DNA of 51,312 nt from Ruminococcus sp. UBA7013 (GTDB lineage Bacteria > Bacillota > Clostridia > Oscillospirales > Ruminococcaceae). The stretch spans positions 1 through 51,312 of the forward strand of contig DJXD01000071.1 in NCBI GenBank assembly GCA_002449585.1, read 5' to 3'. Positions 26,493 through 34,278 of the stretch are shown in pieces. Position numbers and translations under genes: made by a program. The stretch's first letter is position 1. Every line of letters begins with the position of its first letter. Below the pieces are notes generated by a model that searched no databases, had not been told where the DNA came from, and worked only from the letters and a program-made list of their open reading frames with translations.

Positions 26493-28070
26493 ATGAATGA
26501 TTTTTTAAAATGGTTTTTTGCCTTTATTTCTTTTATGTTACAGGGCTTTGGAGAGATTTTTTTGGGATTTGGCCGGGGCATCAGGCAGGTATTTGATATT
26601 CCCGGTTATGTGGCTCTATTCCGGAGCTATAGCGGAAATTTTGGGATTGCAGAATGGATCTGTTCTGTATTGGCAATTATTATTGTCATTGCAATTTATG
26701 TATTACTGGGAACAATGTTAGTTCTGGCCATCCGGAAATATCTCCGTTTTCGACATTCTATTGTTAGTAATGAGGATCTGTTGGAAGAGATCTCTCTTTT
26801 GCAAAGACGAGTGCTGAAACTCATGAAAGAAAAAGATGAGATTATGGCCATGAAAGTGACACAGATGGGACTTTCTCCATCAGGTGTGTTGTCACTTGCC
26901 GGAACAGAAGCAGCCGGCGGCCAGATCACAGAAGGTGGCGCAGAAGCTGCTCCTGCTGCTGTGGCAGTGGATGGCGTAATCCAAACTTCTGATCAGCGTT
27001 TCTCTAAGCTGATCGAAGTAGACAGCTTTTATAAATCATATACGCCGCCGGAATATGATAATGAAATCACACTGAAAGAATTTGTAGAACGTTATCGAAA
27101 TTTTGCTTGCTCCCGGATGCATTTGTATTATGATCATAAAACCATCAGGCTATTTCTGGCGGGCATGGCTTCCACAAAGTTGATTATTTTGCAGGGTATT
27201 TCCGGTACTGGTAAAACTTCTCTGCCATATTCATTCGGAAAGTTTTTGCAAGTAGATACTACTATTGCATCGGTTCAGCCGTCATGGCGTGACCGTACGG
27301 AATTATTTGGCTATTTCAATGAATTTACAAAAAGCTTTAATGAAACAGAAGTCCTAAAAAGAATTTATTCTTCTAATTATAATAATGATATTAATCTGAT
27401 ATTGCTGGATGAAATGAATATTGCCCGTGTGGAATATTATTTTGCAGAAATGCTTTCGATTTTGGAAATGCCGAATGCCGATGAATGGGAATTGGATATT
27501 GTTCCGAATGTCTGGAGTACAGACCCTGTCAAACTGGATCACGGAAAAATAGTGATTCCTCAAAATATCTGGTATATCGGAACGGCTAACAATGACGATT
27601 CTACTTATGCAATTTCTGATAAAGTATATGACCGTGCACAGCCTATTAATCTGGATACAAAAGGCGTGGCTTTTGAAGCACCCGACACGCCCCCGATCAA
27701 TCTGGGCTTTGATCATCTGGATGCGATGTTCCGGGAAGCTTTTGAATTATATCCAATTTCACAGGAAAATCTTTCAAAAATCCAGCAGCTGGATTTATGG
27801 GTAATTGAAAAATTGCGTGTTGCCTTTGGTAATCGTATTTTAAAACAAATGGGACTGTTTGTTCCGGTCTATGTTGCCTGTGGCGGAGATGAACTGGATG
27901 GAATTGATTATGTATTAGCAACAAAAATTTTCAGAAAATTTGAATCTCTGAACCTGGCAATGCTCCGGGAAGAACTTAAAGAATTATGTAATTATCTGAC
28001 GAAGCTTTTTGGAAAAAATACAATGAATGAATCAATTGCTTATTTGCAACGGCTTCAGAAATTGTTCTGA
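26493..28070 (+). CDS. Membrane-anchored McrB-like AAA+ ATPase
   Basis: A 525-residue protein with two hydrophobic segments (about residues 5-25 and 55-78), a short coiled coil and then an AAA+ domain. Walker A is GISGTGKTS at about residue 236, and Walker B is ILLDEMNIARVEYYFAEML at about residue 303, the typical McrB/MoxR wording. A sensor block reads IGTANNDDSTYAISDKVYDRA. McrB proteins are soluble restriction motors, so a membrane anchor and a position between two signal peptidases are unusual. The next gene encodes a DUF2357-like partner, as in McrBC-like pairs. I infer a role as an assembly or quality-control motor. The start follows CAGGAGCTG. Confidence 0.8.
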   Translation: MNDFLKWFFAFISFMLQGFGEIFLGFGRGIRQVFDIPGYVALFRSYSGNFGIAEWICSVLAIIIVIAIYVLLGTMLVLAIRKYLRFRHSIVSNEDLLEEISLLQRRVLKLMKEKDEIMAMKVTQMGLSPSGVLSLAGTEAAGGQITEGGAEAAPAAVAVDGVIQTSDQRFSKLIEVDSFYKSYTPPEYDNEITLKEFVERYRNFACSRMHLYYDHKTIRLFLAGMASTKLIILQGISGTGKTSLPYSFGKFLQVDTTIASVQPSWRDRTELFGYFNEFTKSFNETEVLKRIYSSNYNNDINLILLDEMNIARVEYYFAEMLSILEMPNADEWELDIVPNVWSTDPVKLDHGKIVIPQNIWYIGTANNDDSTYAISDKVYDRAQPINLDTKGVAFEAPDTPPINLGFDHLDAMFREAFELYPISQENLSKIQQLDLWVIEKLRVAFGNRILKQMGLFVPVYVACGGDELDGIDYVLATKIFRKFESLNLAMLREELKELCNYLTKLFGKNTMNESIAYLQRLQKLF

Positions 28071-28099
28071 TAATAGCATAAAAAGGCAGGTGAATCAGT

Positions 28100-30937
28100 T
28101 TGCAGAATGCCTATGAATATATAGAACGTCCGTTTGATCAGAAGGAAGATCTGGAAGAAATAGATGATCTGGATGATCTGGAGGAAGAAGAACTAGATGA
28201 CATGGATGATCTGGATGATCCGGAAGAATTTGAAGAAAATCCAGAAACGGAAGAATTAGACGACATAGATGATCTGGATGACCTGAATCACCTGGATTAT
28301 CTTGAAAAAAATGAAGCAAATGAGTTAGAAGAATTTTCAGATTTCAGTGATCTGGATGATCTGGGTTATTATCAGGCAGATGGGAAAGTTTCCGATGATC
28401 TGGATGATGATGATCATGCAAGTAGAGAAGATTTTGACGATCTGGATGATGATGATGATCATGCAAGTAGAGAAGATTTTGACGATCTGGATGATGATGA
28501 TGATCATACAAGTCAAGAAGATTCTGACGATCTGGACGATGATGATTATTATAACACAAGCGAAGAAGATTTTGACGATCTGGACGATGATGATTATTAT
28601 AATACAAGTGGGGAAGATGCTGACGATCTGGATGATGATACAGATGAGGAAGAATCCCCCGCTTTGCAGGAAACCGCTCCTCCCCCTGTGCCAGAAGAAT
28701 CAGAGCCGCCCCCTCAGGAAGAACAAACAGATTCTATCCCTCAGGAACTCATTGATTCTGACTATCTGGATGATTTCGACGAAATGGACTATGATGAGTC
28801 CGACGAAGATATTTATGATGAATGGTATGACGGTTTTCAGGAAGTGATTCATCAGTTTGATCAGGATACTTTGTTTTCTTCCCTTAATACGCTCCTGCAT
28901 CAAAGCCGGAATGAATTCGCTGTCAATCGCAAACTCATGCAGAAAACCATTGATGTTTCTTGGGTAGAAGCCATTGAAAATGGTCTCGTTCATATTGATA
29001 ATTTTCTCCGTGCCCCTCGCCGTACAATCGAAGATGTAGAGGAAATTGTTCCGATTGCCCTCTCTAGAAAAATTACAGTGGAATCTGTCAAGCATCTGGC
29101 TCAGCATACAGACTTGATTCAGAGTTTTGATCAGAAAACTGGTAAAATTACCCCTTCTAAAATCCTCAATGTGCATAAAGAAGAAAGCCTCATGACGTAT
29201 GAAAATAAATTCGTCAATACACTGATTGATAGATTATATCTTTTTATTAATATCCGTTATGAAAAATTGGCACAGGTCGCCAAAGATGAACAGGCTTATA
29301 TCCTCGGCTATGATACTGATATTGATGACGGCTCAGGCGGAAAATTCAAAATTGAAATCAAGATGGAAACGATTTCTAGCCTTGATACTTATAATGAAAA
29401 TGGTTACACCATATGGGAACGTGTCGAAAAGCTGAAACGAATTATTGAAGGCTATAAAGGTTCAGAATTATGCACTAAGCTCGGCAATACTTACATTCGT
29501 CCCCCCGTTATGCGTACCAATGCTATCATGAAAAATGTGGATCTGAAAGCATGTCTGACATTATGGCAATATATTGAAAGTTATGATAAAACCGGTTATG
29601 AAATTAATATTGAAGATTCCGCTGTACAGCCCGAAAGTTCTTATATAGAAGATTTTTACAGAATGGTAATCTTTAATTTGATTCTGTTCCGTGCCCATAT
29701 GATGGGACAGGAAACCGCCGGAAAACTCAATATTTTGGAAACCCGTCACCGGGAAAGAGTGAAACCGGCATTTGTCAGAAAATTTGATGATCATATTTCT
29801 GATGATTATACTGTCATTGCTTCCGGTGCGGCTGGCTATATCGCCGCTGATGGTGTACAGAAAATTACTAAAAAAATTCCTAAAGATGTCAATCTTCTAT
29901 ATGATCAAATCGCAAAAGTGATTAAGATCGAAAAGGCTTATCAGGCAGATCTCGAAGCGGAACGCCTTGTCAAAGAACAGGAAGCCGCTATGGAAAAACG
30001 CCGCCGCCGTGCACAGGAAAAAATTGATGCCGCCCGTAAGGCAGAATTAAAACGTTTCGAACGTGAACAGGAACTTGAAGATAAAAAAATCAAGGAAATG
30101 CTTGAACAAAAACGTGCCGAACAAAAAGCCGCTGAACAGGAACGCATCCGCCAAGAACAGGAACGTCAAAAATTGCTCGAAGAACAACAGAAAAAAGCAG
30201 AGGAAGAACGTAAAAAACAAGAAGAAAAAGATCGACAGGAAGCCGAACGCCGCCGCCTGGAAGAAGAAAAAAATCTCGTCCGCTCAGAACTCGGAGAAGC
30301 CGTTGGTGTCGAAATCCCTCAGCCCCCTGAACCAGATCCCCCTCAAGAATCTGATCTGTTCGAAGATCCTCAGATCGTCGCTGAACGTGCTAAGGCGGAA
30401 CAGCAAAAACGTGAAAAAGAACGCTTGGAAGCCGAACGTGCTGCCCATCTTAAAGCCCAACGACAGTATTTCGAAAATAAACCCTTTCATAAAATCTATA
30501 AAGAATATACTAAAAATCCTATCTATGCCATCCCTCGCCTGATTCGCTATCTCCTCGCTATCCTCTTCGGTATCATCCCCGAAAATACAGATAATCCCGA
30601 TCTGAAACAAAAACTTGCCCAACTTAATCAAAAACGCCATGCCCTCGCTCTCGAAAAAGAAGAAAAACAAAAAATGGAAGCCTATTATAGAAAATATGCC
30701 CAGACATTCAAATATCGCTTCCTCCGTAGCATCGCAGATGCAAAATTTAAACGCAAACGTGCTAAGGAAATGAAGGGGAAACCCCTCCCCATGTATAAAC
30801 CCCCCGTCAGAACCCCTGAACAGGAAATTGCTCATAGAGAAGAAATTCAACGGCTCTATAAAGAATATCATGTCAGTGCGCTTGAACGTGTCCGCCGTTG
30901 GTGGAAAGAATTCAAACGAAATCATTTCTCCGGATGA
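28100..30937 (+). CDS. Asp-rich DUF2357-like coiled-coil partner of the AAA+ ATPase
   Basis: A 945-residue protein starting at TTG 28100 behind GGCAGGTG. Residues 1-250 are extremely acidic low-complexity sequence, including tandem Asp-rich units (residues 99-180) and a Pro/Glu stretch. Residues about 255-600 resemble DUF2357 proteins that pair with McrB-like ATPases, most clearly around LMTYENKFVNTLIDRLYLFI. I see no PD-(D/E)xK nuclease motif afterwards. Residues 613-790 are a highly charged Glu/Lys/Arg/Gln coiled coil. A hydrophobic stretch AIPRLIRYLLAILFGIIPE lies near residue 809, and the C-terminus is basic. The last third is rich in CCC, CTC and CGC codons, unlike its neighbours. Confidence 0.65.
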   Translation: MQNAYEYIERPFDQKEDLEEIDDLDDLEEEELDDMDDLDDPEEFEENPETEELDDIDDLDDLNHLDYLEKNEANELEEFSDFSDLDDLGYYQADGKVSDDLDDDDHASREDFDDLDDDDDHASREDFDDLDDDDDHTSQEDSDDLDDDDYYNTSEEDFDDLDDDDYYNTSGEDADDLDDDTDEEESPALQETAPPPVPEESEPPPQEEQTDSIPQELIDSDYLDDFDEMDYDESDEDIYDEWYDGFQEVIHQFDQDTLFSSLNTLLHQSRNEFAVNRKLMQKTIDVSWVEAIENGLVHIDNFLRAPRRTIEDVEEIVPIALSRKITVESVKHLAQHTDLIQSFDQKTGKITPSKILNVHKEESLMTYENKFVNTLIDRLYLFINIRYEKLAQVAKDEQAYILGYDTDIDDGSGGKFKIEIKMETISSLDTYNENGYTIWERVEKLKRIIEGYKGSELCTKLGNTYIRPPVMRTNAIMKNVDLKACLTLWQYIESYDKTGYEINIEDSAVQPESSYIEDFYRMVIFNLILFRAHMMGQETAGKLNILETRHRERVKPAFVRKFDDHISDDYTVIASGAAGYIAADGVQKITKKIPKDVNLLYDQIAKVIKIEKAYQADLEAERLVKEQEAAMEKRRRRAQEKIDAARKAELKRFEREQELEDKKIKEMLEQKRAEQKAAEQERIRQEQERQKLLEEQQKKAEEERKKQEEKDRQEAERRRLEEEKNLVRSELGEAVGVEIPQPPEPDPPQESDLFEDPQIVAERAKAEQQKREKERLEAERAAHLKAQRQYFENKPFHKIYKEYTKNPIYAIPRLIRYLLAILFGIIPENTDNPDLKQKLAQLNQKRHALALEKEEKQKMEAYYRKYAQTFKYRFLRSIADAKFKRKRAKEMKGKPLPMYKPPVRTPEQEIAHREEIQRLYKEYHVSALERVRRWWKEFKRNHFSG
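28394..28639 (+). repeat. In-frame tandem repeats coding Asp-rich units
   Basis: About five 45-48 bp units, each coding DDLDDDD plus a short spacer: HASREDF twice, HTSQEDS, YYNTSEEDF and YYNTSGEDA. Two sub-families (45 bp and 48 bp) show recent duplication, and all keep the frame. It could expand or contract by slippage. Confidence 0.85.
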
Positions 30938-30948
30938 GGTGATAAACT

Positions 30949-31593
30949 ATGAAATCAAAATCCGGATTTTCTCAGATTATAAATACTGTTCTGATCATCA
31001 TCGTTCTGATCTCCGCCGTTTTTATGACATTCGTCACCGTGTGCGCCGTCCAGAGAAAACCTGTCATGATCTTCGGGAACTGTGTGATGCAGATCATGAC
31101 AGGCAGTATGAGCCCTACGCTTCAAGTCAGTGACTGCGTGATCGTTCAGAAAATCCCTATTGATCAGCTCTCCCCCGGTGATGTGATTGCCTATCTCTCT
31201 GAATCCCCCCAGATCAATGGCCTTATGGTCATGCATAGAATTGTCAAAATCCTCCCCGATGGTTCTTTTATCACTCAGGGAGATGCTAATCCCATTCCGG
31301 ATGATCTCCCCGTCAGACCTGATCAGATTTATGGAAAATATCTCCGAAAATCCCCCTTCTTTACTTGGCTTACCAGCTTCGCCAATTTCCCAAAAGTCTT
31401 CCTCCTCCTCGTCATGTCAATGACTACTGTCATGGCTTTCTATGAAGTCCGCAGTATCTCTCAGATTACCAAAGAAATCCGCTCAGAATCTGCCGAGGAA
31501 CGCCGGGAACGCCTCATCCGGGAAGCCATCAACAAAGAAAAAGAACGCCTTGCCAAAGAACATTATCAGCCGGAACAGGAGGAAAAATCATGA
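30949..31593 (+). CDS. SipW/ER-type signal peptidase I (second copy)
   Basis: A 214-residue S26B-type signal peptidase, clearly different in sequence from the copy at 25821. It has an N-terminal helix (about residues 9-34). The nucleophile is Ser53 in TGSMSPTL, the base is His96 in VMHRI, and the GD-box reads FITQGDANPIPDD. A second helix lies at about residues 150-170, followed by a long charged tail (RSESAEERRERLIREA). Two His-type peptidases in one operon suggest two substrate classes. It begins 11 bases after the Asp-rich gene behind GAGGTGAT and overlaps the next gene (ATGA). Confidence 0.9.
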   Translation: MKSKSGFSQIINTVLIIIVLISAVFMTFVTVCAVQRKPVMIFGNCVMQIMTGSMSPTLQVSDCVIVQKIPIDQLSPGDVIAYLSESPQINGLMVMHRIVKILPDGSFITQGDANPIPDDLPVRPDQIYGKYLRKSPFFTWLTSFANFPKVFLLLVMSMTTVMAFYEVRSISQITKEIRSESAEERRERLIREAINKEKERLAKEHYQPEQEEKS

Positions 31594-32051
31594 CTCAGGA
31601 ACATATGATGAAAAAACGAATGCAGCGTTCAAGAGTCCTCTTTAGCATTACTTTTATCGCCTTACTCGTCTTTATCGGCCTGTATATCGATGAAACACGC
31701 CGGGTTCAGGAAACCTATCGTGCCCAGTTCATCGCTAATCTAGCACATACTGCCGATTCTGTGGACTCTTATCTCAATGCCGAGGGCGACTGGCCTTTGA
31801 AATATCGCCGCATTCTCAGCGATATGAGCAGTGCGGATAGCTTTGCATTTCTTCTCAAAAATCTGACAGAAGATCAGAAAGTCATTGTCAATGAAATGCA
31901 TACCTGCCTTCTGAAATATCCCGAACAAATGCAGGAACGAGAACGCCTGGAAGCCTTCGGTCAGGCGGTGAAAGATTTACAGTCAAATCTTGATGTCGGC
32001 TTTGAAGAAGCAGAAGAACTGATTTCTACAATCGACAAGAAAGGACACTGA
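31590..32051 (+). CDS. Small single-pass membrane protein, unknown
   Basis: A 153-residue protein: a basic N-terminus, one transmembrane helix (about residues 14-32) and a helical, mostly acidic exterior domain with a probable coiled coil. No family is recognised. It overlaps the second signal peptidase by 4 bases and is followed after 5 bases by a small coiled-coil gene, so it belongs to the same operon. Confidence 0.6.
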   Translation: MTQEHMMKKRMQRSRVLFSITFIALLVFIGLYIDETRRVQETYRAQFIANLAHTADSVDSYLNAEGDWPLKYRRILSDMSSADSFAFLLKNLTEDQKVIVNEMHTCLLKYPEQMQERERLEAFGQAVKDLQSNLDVGFEEAEELISTIDKKGH

Positions 32052-32056
32052 TCATT

Positions 32057-32293
32057 ATGAGTAAATGGAGCGAAAAACGAAAACTTAAAAAAGAAATCAA
32101 AATCTGTATGCAGACTATTGAAGAAATTGAGCGCAAACGCTCCCGGTCGCAGTCTGCATTAGTACAGGCAGTACTTTTACAGGAAACCCCTGATGAAAGG
32201 GATGTGGAATGGTTCAATAAATATACCGGCGAAATTACCGCCTGCCGTAATCATATGATTGAACTGCAAAAAAAACTGAACTCCCTCGGATAG
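32057..32293 (+). CDS. Small coiled-coil protein, unknown
   Basis: A 78-residue hydrophilic, nearly all-helical protein with no membrane segment. Charged heptads run through residues 5-30 and 55-76. The ribosome site AAAGGA precedes the start. Its stop codon lies inside a terminator hairpin (32280-32305), marking it as the last gene of the first accessory operon. Confidence 0.55.
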   Translation: MSKWSEKRKLKKEIKICMQTIEEIERKRSRSQSALVQAVLLQETPDERDVEWFNKYTGEITACRNHMIELQKKLNSLG

Positions 32294-32305
32294 AGAGAGT
32301 TTTTA
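32280..32305 (+). terminator. Terminator ending the first accessory operon
   Basis: ACTCCCTC / GAGAGAGT, eight pairs with one mismatch and a five-base loop, followed by TTTTATT. It overlaps the last codons and stop of the 78-residue gene. Confidence 0.65.
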
Positions 32306-32419
32306 TTAAAATTATTACTCCTTGTATAAATTCATCTCTCGTTCCCGTCCGGTATTGGGCAAAATATCACAATAACATTCCCCTCTTTTGTATAAATTAG
32401 CGATTTTGTTCTGAATCTC

Positions 32420-32448
32420 TTGACATTTTCCGCTTTTTTGGTTATAAT
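32420..32448 (+). promoter_or_regulatory. Strong promoter of the TasA-like subunit gene
   Basis: TTGACA (32420-32425), exactly 17 bases, then TATAAT (32443-32448): a consensus promoter. It drives a leader of about 270 nt that includes the structured element at 32484-32656. The 114 bases before it hold no gene, only an 11-bp direct repeat TTGTATAAATT (32322-32332 and 32388-32398). Confidence 0.9.
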
Positions 32449-32483
32449 AAATACATAATCAAAAACAAAATTTTAACTCTTTT

Positions 32484-32656
32484 TCCCGTAGTCAGTCGGG
32501 ATGTAACATGTGCAAAGCGAGAGATTGCAAGCAAATTTGTCATAACCGTGGGACGCACGGGGTTAGCCTGCACTACTACAGCATCTCTGCCAAATCACAG
32601 AGTGTCAGACTGGTTAAACAGGAAGCCCCCGCCTCTTTAGGCGGGGGAGTACGTCA
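32484..32656 (+). ncRNA. Structured leader resembling an orphan IS605/TnpB-type omega-RNA end
   Basis: Four stems are visible: TCCCG/CGGGA (32484-32501), CCGTG/CACGG with loop GGACG (32546-32560), CTCTG/CAGAG (32585-32602) and a perfect 8-bp stem CCCCCGCC/GGCGGGGG with loop TCTTTA (32626-32647). The blocks GTGGGACGCACGGGGTTAGC, GGTTAAACAGGAAGCCCCC and GGGGGAGTACGTCAC resemble, from memory, the 3' RNA/right end of TnpB- or IscB-carrying IS200/IS605 elements. No nuclease or transposase ORF is attached. There is no T-run after the last stem, so it is probably transcribed through into the subunit gene. It could instead be an unrelated cis-regulatory RNA. Confidence 0.55.
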
Positions 32657-32727
32657 CAATTGTGTACTTTGAACAATATCACAGATTTCATGATAAAATT
32701 TGTAGTGAAAGGTGAAAGGTGATTTTT

Positions 32728-33999
32728 ATGACAGCTAATAAAAATAATAATGGCTCTGTCAGAAGAAGGCTCGTGCCAGCGGTGGCTATGCTCGCCGCTT
32801 CTGCAATGGCTCTTGCTTCTTCTACATATGCTTGGTTTACCATGAGCAGAGAGGTGGAAGTTCAGAATATCAAGATGACAGCAACCGTTCCTGAGAATAT
32901 TCAGATTTCTTTGGGTACTATTACAAACCATGCTGAAGCTGTTTCTCTTGCTAAGAACACAGGTTATTTAACTGATAGTTCTGGTGCTACCGCTCCTACA
33001 AGTGATTACGACTGGTCTAATATTGCTGATATTTCGCATTATTACAGATTTGGTAAATTGATTCCTGCTTCTTCTACAGATGGTGCAAATATCTATTTCA
33101 CTCCTGATGCCGCTGGTGTTGGTAGAACTCTTACCGCAACTGCTAAATTTTATCAAGCTGCTGAAGGTAAGACAGCATATAAGTACGATACATCTGCAAA
33201 TACTTGGAACAGTACAGCTTCAAGCGGTGATTTGGCATCTGCTGTTTCTCATATTGTTACTGGAGATAGTGATACTTTTAAGGCAGATGGTACGGAGGGC
33301 GATACTTATTCAAAGTCGACTGCTTGGAATGTTACCAATGATGATGGTTATTACATTGATATTCCAGTTTGGCTTAGAACTTCTTCTACAACTCAGCAAA
33401 ATGTCTATGTGTGTGGTTACGTTACAAGTCAGGGGACATCGACAGCTGATACGGATGTAGATGACCTTTATAAGGCAGTTCGTGTGTCTATTTTGAGTGC
33501 TACTACCACAAATAATGCTGAGACATATGCGGCTGATGGTGGTTGTTTGACATTGGCTGATGGTTTAGACCAGTATATTGATCCTGTAACCAATCAAAGT
33601 GTTCATTCTCAAAAGTTCCCTGGAAGTCAGGCAGCTTCAAATATTCTTGACTCTGACAACTATAATGGTACAGGAGATGCAAGTACTAATTTGAGTAAGA
33701 GCACTGCACTTGGAAGAATTACAAATGATTCTAAGATTTATGGTGTAAACGCTACTGATACCACAGATAATGCAACAACTCATGTTAAAGAAGCAAGCCA
33801 TGGCGAGATTGTACAGAATAAGGGCGAAAAAGTTGTTGCTACTCTCCCTGTTGGTTCTGGTTCTGCTTACGGTGAGGCTAAGAAAGTGATCATCCGTGTA
33901 TGGCTCGAAGGCGAAGACGGTAACTGCTGGAATGAAAATGCTGGTCAAAATTGGGATATTGCTCTCAAGTTCATGACTTCTGCACTCCCGACAACTTGA
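32728..33999 (+). CDS. TasA/camelysin-like major fibre subunit (predicted)
   Basis: A 423-residue exported protein: Arg-rich start, hydrophobic core at residues 15-31, then a predicted SipW-type cleavage site STYA/WFTMS after residue 35. The mature part is Thr/Ser/Asp-rich and beta-rich and ends with VWLEGEDGNCW and a short tail, a pattern also present in the membrane protein at 25084. There is no sortase motif. Codon use favours GGT, GCT and AAG, unlike the flanking genes, which suggests high expression. It has its own consensus promoter, leader and terminator and is therefore a single-gene unit. The start at 32728 follows GAAAGGTG; a GTG at 32719 overlaps that site. Confidence 0.65.
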   Translation: MTANKNNNGSVRRRLVPAVAMLAASAMALASSTYAWFTMSREVEVQNIKMTATVPENIQISLGTITNHAEAVSLAKNTGYLTDSSGATAPTSDYDWSNIADISHYYRFGKLIPASSTDGANIYFTPDAAGVGRTLTATAKFYQAAEGKTAYKYDTSANTWNSTASSGDLASAVSHIVTGDSDTFKADGTEGDTYSKSTAWNVTNDDGYYIDIPVWLRTSSTTQQNVYVCGYVTSQGTSTADTDVDDLYKAVRVSILSATTTNNAETYAADGGCLTLADGLDQYIDPVTNQSVHSQKFPGSQAASNILDSDNYNGTGDASTNLSKSTALGRITNDSKIYGVNATDTTDNATTHVKEASHGEIVQNKGEKVVATLPVGSGSAYGEAKKVIIRVWLEGEDGNCWNENAGQNWDIALKFMTSALPTT

Positions 34000-34037
34000 T
34001 AAGTCTTTGAACTAACTATGACTAACTAAACAATCGC

Positions 34038-34072
34038 AATCCCCCTCCCACACGCTGGTGAGGGGGATTTTC
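34038..34072 (+). terminator. Terminator of the TasA-like gene
   Basis: AATCCCCCTC / GAGGGGGATT, a perfect 10-bp stem followed by TTTC, 38 bases after the stop. Confidence 0.85.
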
Positions 34073-34152
34073 AACCCCGCAAAACTACTGACTGTATTCA
34101 TTAAAATACTGTGAAATTCATGTGAAATTATGCAGAAAAGCCAGAAAACCTC

Positions 34153-34181
34153 TTGAAAAAATCTGTGTTTTGTGCTATAAT
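34153..34181 (+). promoter_or_regulatory. Promoter of the second exported-protein operon
   Basis: TTGAAA (34153-34158), a 17-base spacer, then TATAAT (34176-34181). Four genes (34279-47872) follow without another evident promoter or terminator. Confidence 0.85.
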
Positions 34182-34278
34182 GAAGTAAGACTATCATACA
34201 TTATTATAATATAGCTGTTCTCGTGTTATATGAGTGCGTTTCTATACCACAGGTAAAAATATTACGGAGGTGAGCCAG

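Noticed and set aside
28394..28639. CRISPR-like array
   Set aside because: The units are tandem and in frame without unique spacers, inside a coding region.
28347..28847. 166-codon + frame of Met/Ile-rich sequence inside the Asp-rich gene
   Set aside because: It is the out-of-frame reading of GATGAT-type repeats; the real frame continues for 945 codons with domain structure.
26493..30937. Ordinary McrBC-type restriction system
   Set aside because: No nuclease motif is visible, the ATPase is membrane-anchored, and both genes are embedded in an operon of signal peptidases and exported proteins. Kept as an alternative only.
32484..32656. c-di-GMP-I (GEMM) riboswitch, suggested by GTGGGACGCA and the nearby EAL-like gene
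   Set aside because: The other required GEMM blocks (GCACAGGGCAAACC, GAAA tetraloop, GCAAAGCC after GGGAC) are missing, and the GGACG lies in a simple hairpin loop.
32306..32727. Insertion sequence with transposase
   Set aside because: Only an RNA-end-like element is seen; no transposase or TnpB/IscB ORF on either strand.
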